Part shown: piece after piece, positions 7,528-16,087 of the stretch
Position numbering within the stretch: the first letter of the stretch is position 1
Layout of the letters: the number at the start of each line of letters is the position of its first letter
Assembly: GCA_020832655.1 (NCBI GenBank)
Contig: JAFIEF010000032.1
Coordinates: forward strand, 1 to 35,707
Reading direction: 5' to 3'
Length of the DNA stretch: 35,707 nt
Origin: Paracoccaceae bacterium
Lineage (GTDB): Bacteria > Pseudomonadota > Alphaproteobacteria > Rhodobacterales > Rhodobacteraceae
Program-made: the position numbers and the translations under genes
Notes under the pieces: model-generated
Told to the model about the DNA's origin: nothing
The model's input: the letters and a program-made list of their open reading frames with translations, nothing else
The model's database searches: none

Positions 7528-7905
7528 TACATTGCAGAGCTAACACTCAACACTGGCGAAGACAAGTCCTGTGAAAAAGGCAACAATTTCAAAGCCTGGG
7601 CCAGGGTTGCGTCAAACCCCGAGACGACCCCCGGCACAGCTTGCCCTGCCACGAAGTGCAGCCAGAGGCCGCAACGACAGTGCAACAGCCCTATAGCGGC
7701 GCAGACGGGATGTGAAAGAAATGGCTGCGAAAAGCACTGAATGTCTGCATCCCAGACTACCCATAAGCATACATGCAGGCCGCCCCAGGTCATTCACGTC
7801 CAGATGGTTCGCGCCTGTGCAAGGGGCGGGAAGCGGGGTTGCCGCTGGTGGCCAAAGCTACCGGCGGCCATGCCAGCCGTCACCGACGGCAGGGGGCGGG
7901 CTAAG
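7528..7905 (-). promoter_or_regulatory. Intergenic region with candidate thi promoter
   Basis: About 380 bases between dgcN and the thi leader hold no convincing gene on either strand. On the minus strand TTGTCT (7565-7560) and TTAGCT (7543-7538), 16 bases apart, form a modest sigma-70-like promoter whose start would fall just ahead of the riboswitch. GCCGTC-ACC-GACGGC (7877-7891) is a perfect small hairpin 15 bases after the dgcN stop, but without a T-run. It may help end the dgcN operon. Confidence 0.4.
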
Positions 7906-8940
7906 CTACTGCACTACTGCCATTGCCAGCTTCGCGGCACCATGTCGTACCGGATCACTGGCGGGCAAGCCGGTGTCATCTTCGGCCGATTTCAGCGCCG
8001 CTTCGGCCTCTGCCGGTGTCAGGCGTGCGGTGTTCAGGGCGATGGCAACCACTCTGGCCGGTGTCAGCGCGCCTGCGGCGTGGGCCACGGCTTCGTTCAG
8101 GGCGATCACATCACGCAGCGGCGGAATGCGCACATGGTCCAACTCGTCAAGCGTTTGCATGCCCGCACGGTGGCACAGGATCATATGGGTGCAGGCAGAG
8201 CCGCGCATCAGCGGCAGGGTCGCGGTGCTGCCCGGATGCAGCAGCGAGCCTTGCCCCTCGACCACGACAATCTCGTGGCTGGCGGCATCCAGCACCATGC
8301 GTTCAACCGAACCGCCCGCATGATCAACGCGGATCGCGTCCAGCGGGATGCCGCGCCCGGTGATGGCAATGCCGGTCTGGCCTGTGGCCAGAAACGCCGC
8401 ATCGCGCCCCAATTCCTGCAAGCTGCGGGTCAGTTCCAGCCCGGCGGTCATCTTGCCGATGGCCATGTCGGTGCCCACCATCAGCACGCGCCTATTGCCC
8501 AGGCTGGCCGCGCGCGCCATGCTGATCGGGGGCGCGTCGCCTTGCGGCACGCGCAGATCCCACACCCATTGCCCTGCGCGCAGCCGGTCTTGAAACATGG
8601 GCTGCAAGCGGTCATGCATACCGTTGACCAGCGACATTCCCGCCGCCACGGCCTGTTCCAGCACCGACACCCAGGCCGGCGGCAAACGCCCCCCAGAGGG
8701 TGCCGTGCCCAGAACCAGAACCTGCGCGCCAAGCGCCTGCGCATCTGCCAGCGTCGCCACAACCGGCACATCGCTGTCTAGCGCACACAGATCGCCCACG
8801 CGCTTGCGCGCCTGTGTGCTGTCTATCACCGCCACCACCGGATTGCGGCCATAGCGCAGGATGCCCTCGGCCATCTTGGCGTTCAGGCTGCCCATAGTGG
8901 CCTCTGCAAACAGCGCGATGGGCTGGGTTGGATCAAGCAT
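7906..8940 (-). CDS. dgcN: D-glutamate N-acetyltransferase DgcN (DUF1611 family)
   Basis: DUF1611-family P-loop protein. In marine bacteria and haloarchaea, DgcN acetylates D-glutamate and DgcA racemises the product, leading to L-glutamate (published knowledge of the family, not visible here). The 344-residue protein begins with a Rossmann-like domain (IALFAEATMG) and has the P-loop GTDMAIGKMT (about 157-166), then IVVVEGQGSLLHPGS and THMILCHRAG blocks typical of the family. The ATG is at 8940, eight bases inside the end of dgcA. It is the last gene of the long minus-strand operon. Whether its substrate here is D-glutamate or another amino acid handled by the operon is open. Confidence 0.82.
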   Translation of the reverse strand: MLDPTQPIALFAEATMGSLNAKMAEGILRYGRNPVVAVIDSTQARKRVGDLCALDSDVPVVATLADAQALGAQVLVLGTAPSGGRLPPAWVSVLEQAVAAGMSLVNGMHDRLQPMFQDRLRAGQWVWDLRVPQGDAPPISMARAASLGNRRVLMVGTDMAIGKMTAGLELTRSLQELGRDAAFLATGQTGIAITGRGIPLDAIRVDHAGGSVERMVLDAASHEIVVVEGQGSLLHPGSTATLPLMRGSACTHMILCHRAGMQTLDELDHVRIPPLRDVIALNEAVAHAAGALTPARVVAIALNTARLTPAEAEAALKSAEDDTGLPASDPVRHGAAKLAMAVVQ

Positions 8941-9964
8941 GCAGGGTTCCTCCGTGGCCGGGCTGGTCTGCGGGCAGGGTGACGCCATCCTGGAAGGGCG
9001 CGCCACTGGCCGGGTCCGGGTCAAGGTTCAGATGGGAATCAAGATCGATATAGTCGAACAACGCCGAAAGCGACGCGCCTGCGGCAATCGAGACCGAGCT
9101 TTCGCCCATGCAACCGATCATCGTGCGCAACCCATACGCGCGGGCGGTGGCGACAATGCGCAGCGCCTCGGTAATGCCGCCGCATTTCATCAGCTTCAAA
9201 TTCACCCCGTCCGCGCAATGGGCAAAGCGCGGGATGTCGGCGGAAAAACGGCAGGATTCATCGACGAAAATCGGCAAGGCGCGGGTCTTGAACAATTCGG
9301 GCAACTGGTCTTCTGCCCCTTCAACAAGCGGTTGTTCGACATATTCCACGCCCCGCGCGGCCAGCCAGCCCATCATCTGGCGCGCATCCTCCAGCGACCA
9401 GCCGCCATTGGCGTCAACCCGCAACACCGCGCCGCTGCCTGCCGCTGCCTGATGCACTGCCGCAAACATGGCCTTGTCGGCCTCTATCCCGTCCGCGCTG
9501 CCCAGCTTGATTTTCAGCGCCCGCGCGCCGCGTTCCAGCAGTAGCGGCACACGCTCGCGCACCACCTCTGGCAGGTTGATGCCCACGGTCAGCGACGACA
9601 CCACACCCCGCCGCGCCAACCCCAGAAGCCTGTATAGCGGCATCCCCGCCTGTTTGGCACGCAGATCCCACAGCGCCATATCCAGCGCCGCCAACGCGCA
9701 CGCGCCCGCACCGCCCGCATGGGCCTGCGCCCAGATGTCGTGGATCGCGCCGTTCAGCCCGCCCGCGCAAAACGCCTCTAGCTGCGCGCGGCCTTCGGCA
9801 ACAGTCGCCGCGCCCTCGGTCGCGCCTAGGGCCATCTCGCCCCAGCCCGTATGCGTACCGTCGCTGACGGACAAGAACAGGTTTTCGCCGCCCGCAATCT
9901 CGCCGCGCGAAATGCGCAAGGGGAAGCGCTTTTTCAGATACAATGTGTGAAAGTCAACCTTCAT
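8933..9964 (-). CDS. dgcA: N-acetyl-D-glutamate racemase / dipeptide epimerase DgcA
   Basis: Enolase-superfamily enzyme of the muconate-lactonising / Ala-Glu epimerase group that takes the alpha-proton from an acylated amino acid. The 343-residue protein has the full active site: KIK (Lys151, Lys153), metal ligands in RVDANGG (Asp184), VEQPL (Glu210) and VDES (Asp235), and the opposing lysine in NLKLMKCGG. Having a lysine on each side of the pocket fits 1,1-proton transfer, that is racemisation. It overlaps the deacetylase-like gene upstream by four bases (ATGA) and dgcN downstream by eight. Paired with dgcN it is most likely DgcA; a murein-peptide epimerase would be the alternative. Confidence 0.85.
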   Translation of the reverse strand: MKVDFHTLYLKKRFPLRISRGEIAGGENLFLSVSDGTHTGWGEMALGATEGAATVAEGRAQLEAFCAGGLNGAIHDIWAQAHAGGAGACALAALDMALWDLRAKQAGMPLYRLLGLARRGVVSSLTVGINLPEVVRERVPLLLERGARALKIKLGSADGIEADKAMFAAVHQAAAGSGAVLRVDANGGWSLEDARQMMGWLAARGVEYVEQPLVEGAEDQLPELFKTRALPIFVDESCRFSADIPRFAHCADGVNLKLMKCGGITEALRIVATARAYGLRTMIGCMGESSVSIAAGASLSALFDYIDLDSHLNLDPDPASGAPFQDGVTLPADQPGHGGTLHA

Positions 9965-10977
9965 GAAACCCCGCCAAGAAAGGCCGTCAGATTATCCGCC
10001 AGCGCGTCGCTGACATAGCCGCCTTCCTGCACCAGTACCAGCGGCAGGCCCAGCCCGGCAATCGCCCGCGCCATCGCCTGAAAGCACGGCGTTGTGATCG
10101 CCAGCCCGCGGAAAGGGTCGTCAATATGCGCGTCCAGCCCCAGCGCCACCACCACCACATCTGCGCCAAACGCGCTTATGCGCGCCAGTGCTGTATCGAG
10201 GGTTTTCATATACCCGTCATCACCCGTCCCACGCGGCAGGGGCAGATTCAGGTTAAAGCCCATCCCGCGCCCTTCACCACGTTCCTGCGCGCCGCCCCAG
10301 AAGAACGGGTAGAAGCGGTCGGGGTCGGCGTGCAGCGACACGGTCAGCACATCATCGCGGGCATAGAAGATGCCCTGTGTGCCATTGCCGTGATGCACAT
10401 CGACATCCAGAATGGCGGGCCGCAGCCCTTGCACGCGCAAGCGTTCTGCCGCGATGGCGGAATTGTTCAGGAAACAAAAGCCGCCTGCCAGATCGCTGAA
10501 CGCATGATGGCCGGGCGGGCGCGAGAGCACATAGACCGCAGCCTCGCCGCCCGCCACCAGATCGGCCCCGGTGATCGCCGATTGCGCGGACCAATAGGCA
10601 GCATCCCATGTCTGCGCACCAATGGGGCAGGCGGTGTCGGCCTGATGATAGCCTGCCTGCCCGATGGCGGATTTCGGGTAATTGTCGCCCCGCGTGGCGG
10701 GGTGGATATTGGGGATCACCTCTGGCCCGGCATCGGGGATGCGCAGCCAGCGCGGATAGATCGTGCGCAGAAAATGCAGATATTCGGCGCTGTGAATCGC
10801 CGCAATGGGGCCAGGCCCGGCATCCTGCGGTGCCGTGAACCTGCACCCCGCCGCCCTGGCCCCCGCCATCAGGCGGGCAATGCGTTCGGGCGCTTCGGGG
10901 CTGGGATAGGTCTTGCCATTGGCCATGAAATGCTGTGGGTCATGCAGGCGCTGGCGGTCGTCGAATATGGCTTTCAT
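9961..10977 (-). CDS. Histone-deacetylase-fold amidohydrolase, acetylpolyamine-amidohydrolase-like
   Basis: Zinc deacetylase of 338 residues. Active-site parts are all present: RPPGHHA (His158, His159), DVDVHHGNGTQ (zinc Asp193 and His195), SLHADPDRFYP, GLDAH (zinc Asp282) and the transition-state tyrosine in QEGGY (Tyr321). Length and residue spacing match bacterial acetylpolyamine amidohydrolases, which act on small acetylated amines, better than protein deacetylases. It overlaps the GNAT gene upstream and dgcA downstream (ATGA at both), so its substrate should be an acetylated intermediate of this operon. I infer 4-acetamidobutyrate or its CoA ester, or an incoming N-acetyl diamino acid. 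N-acetylglutamate from DgcN/DgcA is another option. Confidence 0.85.
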   Translation of the reverse strand: MKAIFDDRQRLHDPQHFMANGKTYPSPEAPERIARLMAGARAAGCRFTAPQDAGPGPIAAIHSAEYLHFLRTIYPRWLRIPDAGPEVIPNIHPATRGDNYPKSAIGQAGYHQADTACPIGAQTWDAAYWSAQSAITGADLVAGGEAAVYVLSRPPGHHAFSDLAGGFCFLNNSAIAAERLRVQGLRPAILDVDVHHGNGTQGIFYARDDVLTVSLHADPDRFYPFFWGGAQERGEGRGMGFNLNLPLPRGTGDDGYMKTLDTALARISAFGADVVVVALGLDAHIDDPFRGLAITTPCFQAMARAIAGLGLPLVLVQEGGYVSDALADNLTAFLGGVS

Positions 10978-11462
10978 GCGGTCCTCTTGATCAGTTCTGC
11001 CACGCCCTGCGGGGCAAGGCGCATCTCCTGCATCCCGCGCGCGGGTTCAAAGCCCAGCCGCTGATAGAAGGCTTGCGCGTCTTCACTGTGGTCATAGACG
11101 GCAAGCTTCAGCCATGTTGCCTGCCAGCGCGCCACGCCTTCGCGCGCGATCCGTGCCAGCAACTTTGCGCCAAGCCCCTGACCGCGTGCCTGCGCGCTGA
11201 CCCACAGATCGGACACATACAGCCCCGCCGCGCCGCGCACGGTCGAAAACAGCGGGCTGTAAAGCGCCGCGCCAAGGGTCTGATCCCCCTGCATGGCCAA
11301 CAGCCCATGCGCGGATGGCGGCACCCCCAGAACCGCCTTCTCCAGCACGGCACTGTCGGTGGCGTAATCCTCGGCAATATCTGCGCTCAGCGCGCGCAAG
11401 GCTGCTTCCAGCCGCGCCAGATCATCCACGCCCGCGACTGTGCGAAACGCGATGTCACGCAT
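10974..11462 (-). CDS. GNAT-family amine N-acetyltransferase
   Basis: Single-domain GNAT enzyme of 162 residues that would transfer acetyl from acetyl-CoA to a small amine. Acetyl-CoA binding motif A is clear in LWVSAQARGQGLGAKLL (about 98-114), followed by motif B with the AQAFYQRLGFEPA segment. The overall arrangement, with LYVSDLWV before motif A, resembles the spermidine/spermine acetyltransferase layout, though this is only a visual impression. It overlaps the BKACE gene by eight bases and the deacetylase by four. An acetyltransferase next to a deacetylase in one operon suggests that an amine is acetylated for protection and freed later. Substrate inferred: beta-lysine N6 or a comparable terminal amine. 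Confidence 0.8.
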   Translation of the reverse strand: MRDIAFRTVAGVDDLARLEAALRALSADIAEDYATDSAVLEKAVLGVPPSAHGLLAMQGDQTLGAALYSPLFSTVRGAAGLYVSDLWVSAQARGQGLGAKLLARIAREGVARWQATWLKLAVYDHSEDAQAFYQRLGFEPARGMQEMRLAPQGVAELIKRTA

Positions 11463-12381
11463 TGATGCCCCCCGCGCCCTTCAGCCCCAGCGTGGCGCGT
11501 AGCTGATCGGGGGTCATCACCACACGGCCCAGCCGCTCCACGATCTCGCGGATCTTGACCACCTGCTCGGCGTTCGAGCGCGCAAGCTGGCCGCGCGCGA
11601 TTGTCAGGCTGTCTTCCAGCCCCACGCGCACATGCCCGCCCATTGCCGCCGCCATGGTGATCAGCGGCATCTGAAACCGCCCCGCCGCCAGCACCGAAAA
11701 CAGGTAATCCCCACCAAACAGCTTGTCGGCTATCCGCACCATATGAGACAGGTTTTCAGGGTCCGGCCCCATGCCCCCCAGTACGCCGAACACGAACTGG
11801 ATGAAGTATGGCGGCTGCACCAGGCCACGGTCCGCGAAATGGCGCAGCATGTAAAGATGGCTCAGATCATAGCATTCAAACTCGAACCGCGCGCCGCGCT
11901 CCTGGCCAAGCTTGCTCAGGATGCAGGCAATGTCGCGCGGCGTGTTCTTGAACACCAGATCATTGGTGTTTTCCAGAAACGGCTTTTCCCAGTCATGCAG
12001 CCAGTCGCGATCCTTTCCCAGCATCGGATAGAGCGCGAAATTCATCGTGCCCATGTTCAGCGAGGCCATTTCCGGCGCTATTGCCAAGGGCGCGGCAAGG
12101 CGCTCGTCCAGTGACATGACCGCACTTCCGCCCGTGGACAGGTTCAGCACCGCGTCTGTTTCCTGCGCCAGCGCGGGAACAAAACCGTTGAAATGCTCCA
12201 GCGCCGCCGAGGGGCGCCCGCTCAACGGATCGCGCGCATGCAGATGCAGGATGGACGCGCCCGCGCGCGCCGCTTCGATACCCTGACGCGCGATATCTGC
12301 GCCGTTGATCGGCAGATGTGGCGACATGCTGGGTGTGTGGATGGATCCCGTCAGCGCGCAGGTGATGATGATGCCCGACAT
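11455..12381 (-). CDS. Beta-keto acid cleavage enzyme (BKACE, DUF849)
   Basis: Zinc-dependent enzyme that splits a beta-keto acid with acetyl-CoA into acetoacetate and a new acyl-CoA. The founding member, Kce, acts on 3-keto-5-aminohexanoate in lysine fermentation. The 308-residue TIM barrel has IITCALTGSIHTPSMSPHLP at the N-terminus, the zinc pair HLHARDP, STGGS, MASLNMGTMNF, FVFGVLGGMGPDPENL and the zinc glutamate in VRVGLEDSL. The start ATG is at 12381, four bases after the aminotransferase stop. The aminotransferase just upstream could make its beta-keto acid substrate. The exact substrate cannot be read from sequence here. Confidence 0.9.
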   Translation of the reverse strand: MSGIIITCALTGSIHTPSMSPHLPINGADIARQGIEAARAGASILHLHARDPLSGRPSAALEHFNGFVPALAQETDAVLNLSTGGSAVMSLDERLAAPLAIAPEMASLNMGTMNFALYPMLGKDRDWLHDWEKPFLENTNDLVFKNTPRDIACILSKLGQERGARFEFECYDLSHLYMLRHFADRGLVQPPYFIQFVFGVLGGMGPDPENLSHMVRIADKLFGGDYLFSVLAAGRFQMPLITMAAAMGGHVRVGLEDSLTIARGQLARSNAEQVVKIREIVERLGRVVMTPDQLRATLGLKGAGGINA

Positions 12382-12385
12382 CCGC

Positions 12386-13720
12386 TTACACCATTTCCGA
12401 CAGTGCCAGTTCATCGACCAGCCGGGTCAGCGCGGCGTCAAGCGTGTCGGTGATCTCGTCCAGATGCGCCTCGGTCACGATCAGGGGCGGACAAACCATG
12501 ATATGGTCGCCCTCCACCCCGTCGCGGGTGCGGCGCGAATAGATGATCAATCCCATCTCATAGGCGATATCGACAAGGCGCTGATGCGCGTTCAGACGGG
12601 CAGGCAGCGGGGCTTTCGTGTCATGATCGGCCATCAACTCGAAGGCCATCAGCAACCCTTTGCCGCGCACATCGCCGATGATCGGATGACGCGCCATCAA
12701 CCCGTCCAGCCGTGCGCGCAGCGCGTGGCCCATCATTTCGGCATTCTGCACCAAACCCAGCCGCGCGATCTCGTCGATCACCGCCGCGCCCGCCGCGCAG
12801 GCCAGCGGATTGCCCGCATAGGTGAAGCCATGCTGGAAGCCGCCGCCCTTCAGCACCGCGCCCACCAGATCATCGCGCGCCGCAATCGCGCCAAGCGGCA
12901 CATATCCGGCTGCAAACCCCTTGGACAACACCACGATATCGGGCGACAATCCCCAATGTTCCAGCCCCAGAAACCGGCCTGTGCGGCCTGCGCCGGTCAT
13001 CACCTCATCCAGGATCAGCAGCACACCGTAGCGGCGGCATATGTCCTGCACGGCCTGCATATACCCCACAGGTGGCACCAGCGCACCGGTTGACGCGCCG
13101 CCAATGGGTTCGACAATGAAGGCCAGCACCGACTCCGTCCCCTGCGCGATGATCTCGGCCTCCAGCATCGCGGCGTAATGCACGCCAGTGGCGGGGTCGG
13201 CGGGGTCCAGCCCGTCCAGATAGGCGCGCGGGGCGGGGATTTTCGGCATCGCGCGCATCATCGGGGCGAATGGCTCGCTCAGCGGCGCATACCCCGTGAT
13301 GGCCAGCGCGCCCAGCGTGCACCCATGATAACTGGGGGCGCGGCTGATGACCTTCCAGCGGGCGCCCTGACCCACGGCCAGCGCATGCTGGCGCGCCAGT
13401 TTGATCGCGGATTCCACCGCTTCCGACCCGCCAGAGACGAAATACACCTTGTTCATCCCGTCCGGGCACAACGCGGCTGTCCGCGCAGCCAGCGATTCCG
13501 AGGCTTCAGTCTCGAAATGCAGCCGGTAGCCAAAGGTGGATTTTTCCATCTGGCGGCGCATGGCATCCAGAACGCGCGGGTTGGAATGGCCGATATTGCA
13601 CACCATTGCGCCGCTTGATCCGTCCAGATAGCGCTTGCCGTCCAAGTCCCACATATAGACCCCGCGCGCCTGATCAAGCACGGGGCGGCGCTGGCCGGTC
13701 TGATAGAATAGATGGCTCAT
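12386..13720 (-). CDS. Class III aminotransferase (PLP-dependent)
   Basis: PLP enzyme of the omega-amino acid / 4-aminobutyrate aminotransferase class, 444 residues. Visible features are the phosphate-binding VSGGSEAVESAIKLARQ (about 95-111), the aromatic YHGCTLGALA, the cofactor-ring aspartate in LILDEVMTGAGRTG (Asp238) and the Schiff-base lysine in VVLSKGFAAGY (Lys267). The chosen ATG (13720) lies five bases after the ABC ATPase stop; a longer reading would overlap that gene. Class III enzymes often remove amino groups distant from the alpha carbon, including beta-amino groups, which would yield the beta-keto acid for the BKACE next door. Specific substrate unknown; N6-acetyl-beta-lysine is my proposal. 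Confidence 0.88.
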   Translation of the reverse strand: MSHLFYQTGQRRPVLDQARGVYMWDLDGKRYLDGSSGAMVCNIGHSNPRVLDAMRRQMEKSTFGYRLHFETEASESLAARTAALCPDGMNKVYFVSGGSEAVESAIKLARQHALAVGQGARWKVISRAPSYHGCTLGALAITGYAPLSEPFAPMMRAMPKIPAPRAYLDGLDPADPATGVHYAAMLEAEIIAQGTESVLAFIVEPIGGASTGALVPPVGYMQAVQDICRRYGVLLILDEVMTGAGRTGRFLGLEHWGLSPDIVVLSKGFAAGYVPLGAIAARDDLVGAVLKGGGFQHGFTYAGNPLACAAGAAVIDEIARLGLVQNAEMMGHALRARLDGLMARHPIIGDVRGKGLLMAFELMADHDTKAPLPARLNAHQRLVDIAYEMGLIIYSRRTRDGVEGDHIMVCPPLIVTEAHLDEITDTLDAALTRLVDELALSEMV

Positions 13721-13725
13721 GTCAG

Positions 13726-14799
13726 TTATCCGGGCAGGGCCGCGCAATCCTGCGGCCTGAGCGTCAGATGCACTTGCGCGCCAACCGCAAATGGGCGTTC
13801 ATCGATCATGTTGATGGCCTGCAACTGCGTATCACCGGCGCGCACGAAATAGCGCACCGACTGACCCTGATAATCCACTGTTTCGACAGTGGCGGGCGCG
13901 GAAAATGCGCCGCTTTCGGGCGGGGCATCGCGCAACAGCAGCTTTTCAGCACGGATCACCAGCTTGGCCGCCCCTTCACCCGCCAGATGCGGCGCCTTGG
14001 CCGACGGAACAATGACCTTGCCGAAGACCGGCACCTCCAGCACCGCCCCATCCGGCCCGCGCGACAGGCAGCGCCCGCCCAGAATGTTGGATGCGCCCAG
14101 AAACCGTGCCACGAATTCACTGGCCGGGGTGTTATAGACTTCTTCAGGGGCGCCCACCTGCTCCACCTTGCCATCCGACATGACCACGATCTGATCAGAC
14201 ATCGCCAGCGCCTCGGACTGGTCATGCGTGACGAACACCGTCGTCACCCCAATACGAGACTGGATGTTCTTCAACTCCACCCGCATATCCTCGCGCAGAT
14301 TGGCATCGAGCGCGGAAAGTGGTTCATCCAGCAGCAGCACATCGGGTTCGATGACGATGGCGCGCGCAAGGGCGATGCGCTGTTGCTGCCCGCCCGACAG
14401 CGCCTTGGGGTAGCGGTTTGCCACCTGCGGCAGTTGCACCAGCTCCAGCGCGTCCTGGACCCGCCGCGCGATATCGGCGCGCGGCACATTGCGATACCGC
14501 AGCCCGAAACCCACATTATCTGCCACGGTCTTGTGCGGAAACAACGCGTAATTCTGGAACACCAGCCCCAGATTGCGCTTGTGGATCGGCACATCATTGA
14601 CGCGCTTGCCATTGATGATGATCTCGCCCTCGCTTGGGTCCAGAAGCCCGGCGATCATGCGCAGGGTTGTGGTCTTGCCGCAGCCTGACGGTCCCAGCAG
14701 CGTGGTGAAGCTGCCCTCTGGTATCTGCATCGACGTCTGCTCAACCGCTGTGAACGTGCCAAAGCGCTTGACGATATTGTTCAGAGTGACCGCGCCCAT
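13726..14799 (-). CDS. ABC ATPase, polyamine-type (PotA-like)
   Basis: ATPase subunit of a PotABCD-type importer, 357 residues. It has Walker A GPSGCGKTT, Q-loop VFQNYALFPH, signature LSGGQQQRIALARA, Walker B LLLDEPLSALD and switch VTHDQSEAL. A C-terminal TOBE/OB extension follows (about 240-357), as in PotA, FbpC and related regulatory ATPases. The ATG at 14799 follows a GGCGG element; the upstream extension carries no family sequence. It lies 108 bp after the binding-protein gene, separated by a strong hairpin, and is followed by the aminotransferase. A cationic amine or amino-acid substrate is inferred from the catabolic genes, not from the ATPase itself. Confidence 0.9.
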   Translation of the reverse strand: MGAVTLNNIVKRFGTFTAVEQTSMQIPEGSFTTLLGPSGCGKTTTLRMIAGLLDPSEGEIIINGKRVNDVPIHKRNLGLVFQNYALFPHKTVADNVGFGLRYRNVPRADIARRVQDALELVQLPQVANRYPKALSGGQQQRIALARAIVIEPDVLLLDEPLSALDANLREDMRVELKNIQSRIGVTTVFVTHDQSEALAMSDQIVVMSDGKVEQVGAPEEVYNTPASEFVARFLGASNILGGRCLSRGPDGAVLEVPVFGKVIVPSAKAPHLAGEGAAKLVIRAEKLLLRDAPPESGAFSAPATVETVDYQGQSVRYFVRAGDTQLQAINMIDERPFAVGAQVHLTLRPQDCAALPG

Positions 14800-14879
14800 G
14801 ATCCGCCTTTCGTATTGCGAAAGCGGCCTGCAATGCACGCGGCTTTCCCTTCATCTTGCCCGAAATACTCCGGGGGGTT

Positions 14880-14899
14880 CCGGGGGGCTGGCCCCCCGG
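14880..14899 (-). repeat. GC-rich intercistronic hairpin
   Basis: CCGGGGGGC and GCCCCCCGG, separated by two bases, form a perfect nine-pair hairpin between the binding-protein and ATPase genes. It is flanked by a second CCGGGGGG run and the phrase CCCGAAATACTCC, which I associate from memory with dispersed intergenic elements of Rhodobacterales. No T-run follows on the minus strand. A likely role is to protect or partly terminate the binding-protein mRNA, giving more binding protein than ATPase. Confidence 0.6.
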
Positions 14900-14907
14900 C
14901 CTTTCCT

Positions 14908-16050
14908 TCAGAAGCCGCGCTGCACGCGGGCGAAGGTTTCGGACCACTCGGCCTCATTGCCGTTCCAGTAGACCGGGTCGGCAAAGGTCAGCGATTCCAG
15001 CGTGCCGGTCGGGTCATAGGCGGGCAGGGTCGGGATCTTCTCGCCCAGATCGACCTTGGTGCCATCCAGCGCGGGCGGGTAGTTCTGCCCCTCGGCCACC
15101 GCGATCGAGGTTTCGGGCGCCAGCATGAAGTTCAGCAATTCCTCGCAAGCCTCAACCGGCGAGCCTTTGATCACGAACAGACATTCCTGCCAGCCAAAGC
15201 TGTTGGGCGCGTCATAATAGCCGATATCATGGCCCTGTTCCTGCAATGCCGCGATCCGGCCTGACCAGCCCTCGGTGACATAGATTTCTTCCTCGGCCAG
15301 CAGGCTCATCAGCTCGGCGCCCGAACCCCAGTATTTCAGCGCCAGATCACGATGCGCGCGGATCGCGTCCCATGCCGCGTCCATATCCTGAATGTCATTG
15401 GGGTGCTGGCCGGTTTGCAGCGCCGCATACCACAGCCGCGTGCGCCAGTCGGACCAGCCGCCGATCTTGCCCTTATAGGCTTCGTCAATCAGGATCGACG
15501 CACCCTTTTCGCGCATTTCCTCGTCCGAGATGTATTTGCGGTTATAGGCCAGCCCGGTGGTGCCGTAATTATAGGGCACAGCCGACAGATGGTCGGGCGT
15601 GATGCCCCGGAAGGCGTTGGTCAGCGCGTCCATGACCAGTTCCATATTCGGGATATTGGCAAGGTTGAGTTCCACATCCAGCCCGAAATTGACATAACGC
15701 GCATAGTCGAACACACCCGACAGATGGGCGATGTTGTATTCGCCCTCGCGCGAGGAACGCACCTGCGCCAGATATTCATCCCCGCCTGCGAATGTGCCAT
15801 CGACCACATTGATGCCTGTGGCCGCCGTGTAGGGATCAAAAGCGTGGCGGCGGAAGGCTTCCGACACCACACCGCCCCAGCCATCGAACCGCACCTGCGT
15901 CACATCCTGCGCGAAGGCCATGCGCGCAAAGGGGGTCTGCACGCCATAGGCGACACCGGCCGCACCGATCAGGCCCAGAAAGCTGCGCCGGTCCAGATCA
16001 CCATTGCGGAAGCGCTCCAGCAGGCGTTCATAACGTTTGGTATTGTCCAT
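14908..16050 (-). CDS. Tat-exported solute-binding protein, PotD-like
   Basis: Periplasmic binding protein of 380 residues for the adjacent ABC importer. It starts with a twin-arginine signal, DRRSFLGLIGAAG (about 20-32), with cleavage probably after AFA near residue 47, so it is probably exported folded by Tat. The mature part has the family-1 layout seen in PotD/PotF (VRFDGWGG, YNYGTTGLAYNRKY, YVTEGWSGRIAALQEQG, ECLFVIKGSP, NFMLAPETS). The ATG at 16050 has AAGGAGA six bases upstream, one of the strongest ribosome sites in the operon. Ligand unknown: PotD relatives bind putrescine, spermidine and other small amines or amino acids. Confidence 0.88.
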   Translation of the reverse strand: MDNTKRYERLLERFRNGDLDRRSFLGLIGAAGVAYGVQTPFARMAFAQDVTQVRFDGWGGVVSEAFRRHAFDPYTAATGINVVDGTFAGGDEYLAQVRSSREGEYNIAHLSGVFDYARYVNFGLDVELNLANIPNMELVMDALTNAFRGITPDHLSAVPYNYGTTGLAYNRKYISDEEMREKGASILIDEAYKGKIGGWSDWRTRLWYAALQTGQHPNDIQDMDAAWDAIRAHRDLALKYWGSGAELMSLLAEEEIYVTEGWSGRIAALQEQGHDIGYYDAPNSFGWQECLFVIKGSPVEACEELLNFMLAPETSIAVAEGQNYPPALDGTKVDLGEKIPTLPAYDPTGTLESLTFADPVYWNGNEAEWSETFARVQRGF

Positions 16051-16087
16051 TTCTCTTTCTCCTTGTCGGTTGGGGTTGTCGCGGTTC

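Noticed and set aside
7385-7546. Upstream extension of thiD by about 54 codons
   Set aside because: This stretch is the TPP riboswitch and its expression platform; it is leader RNA, not coding.
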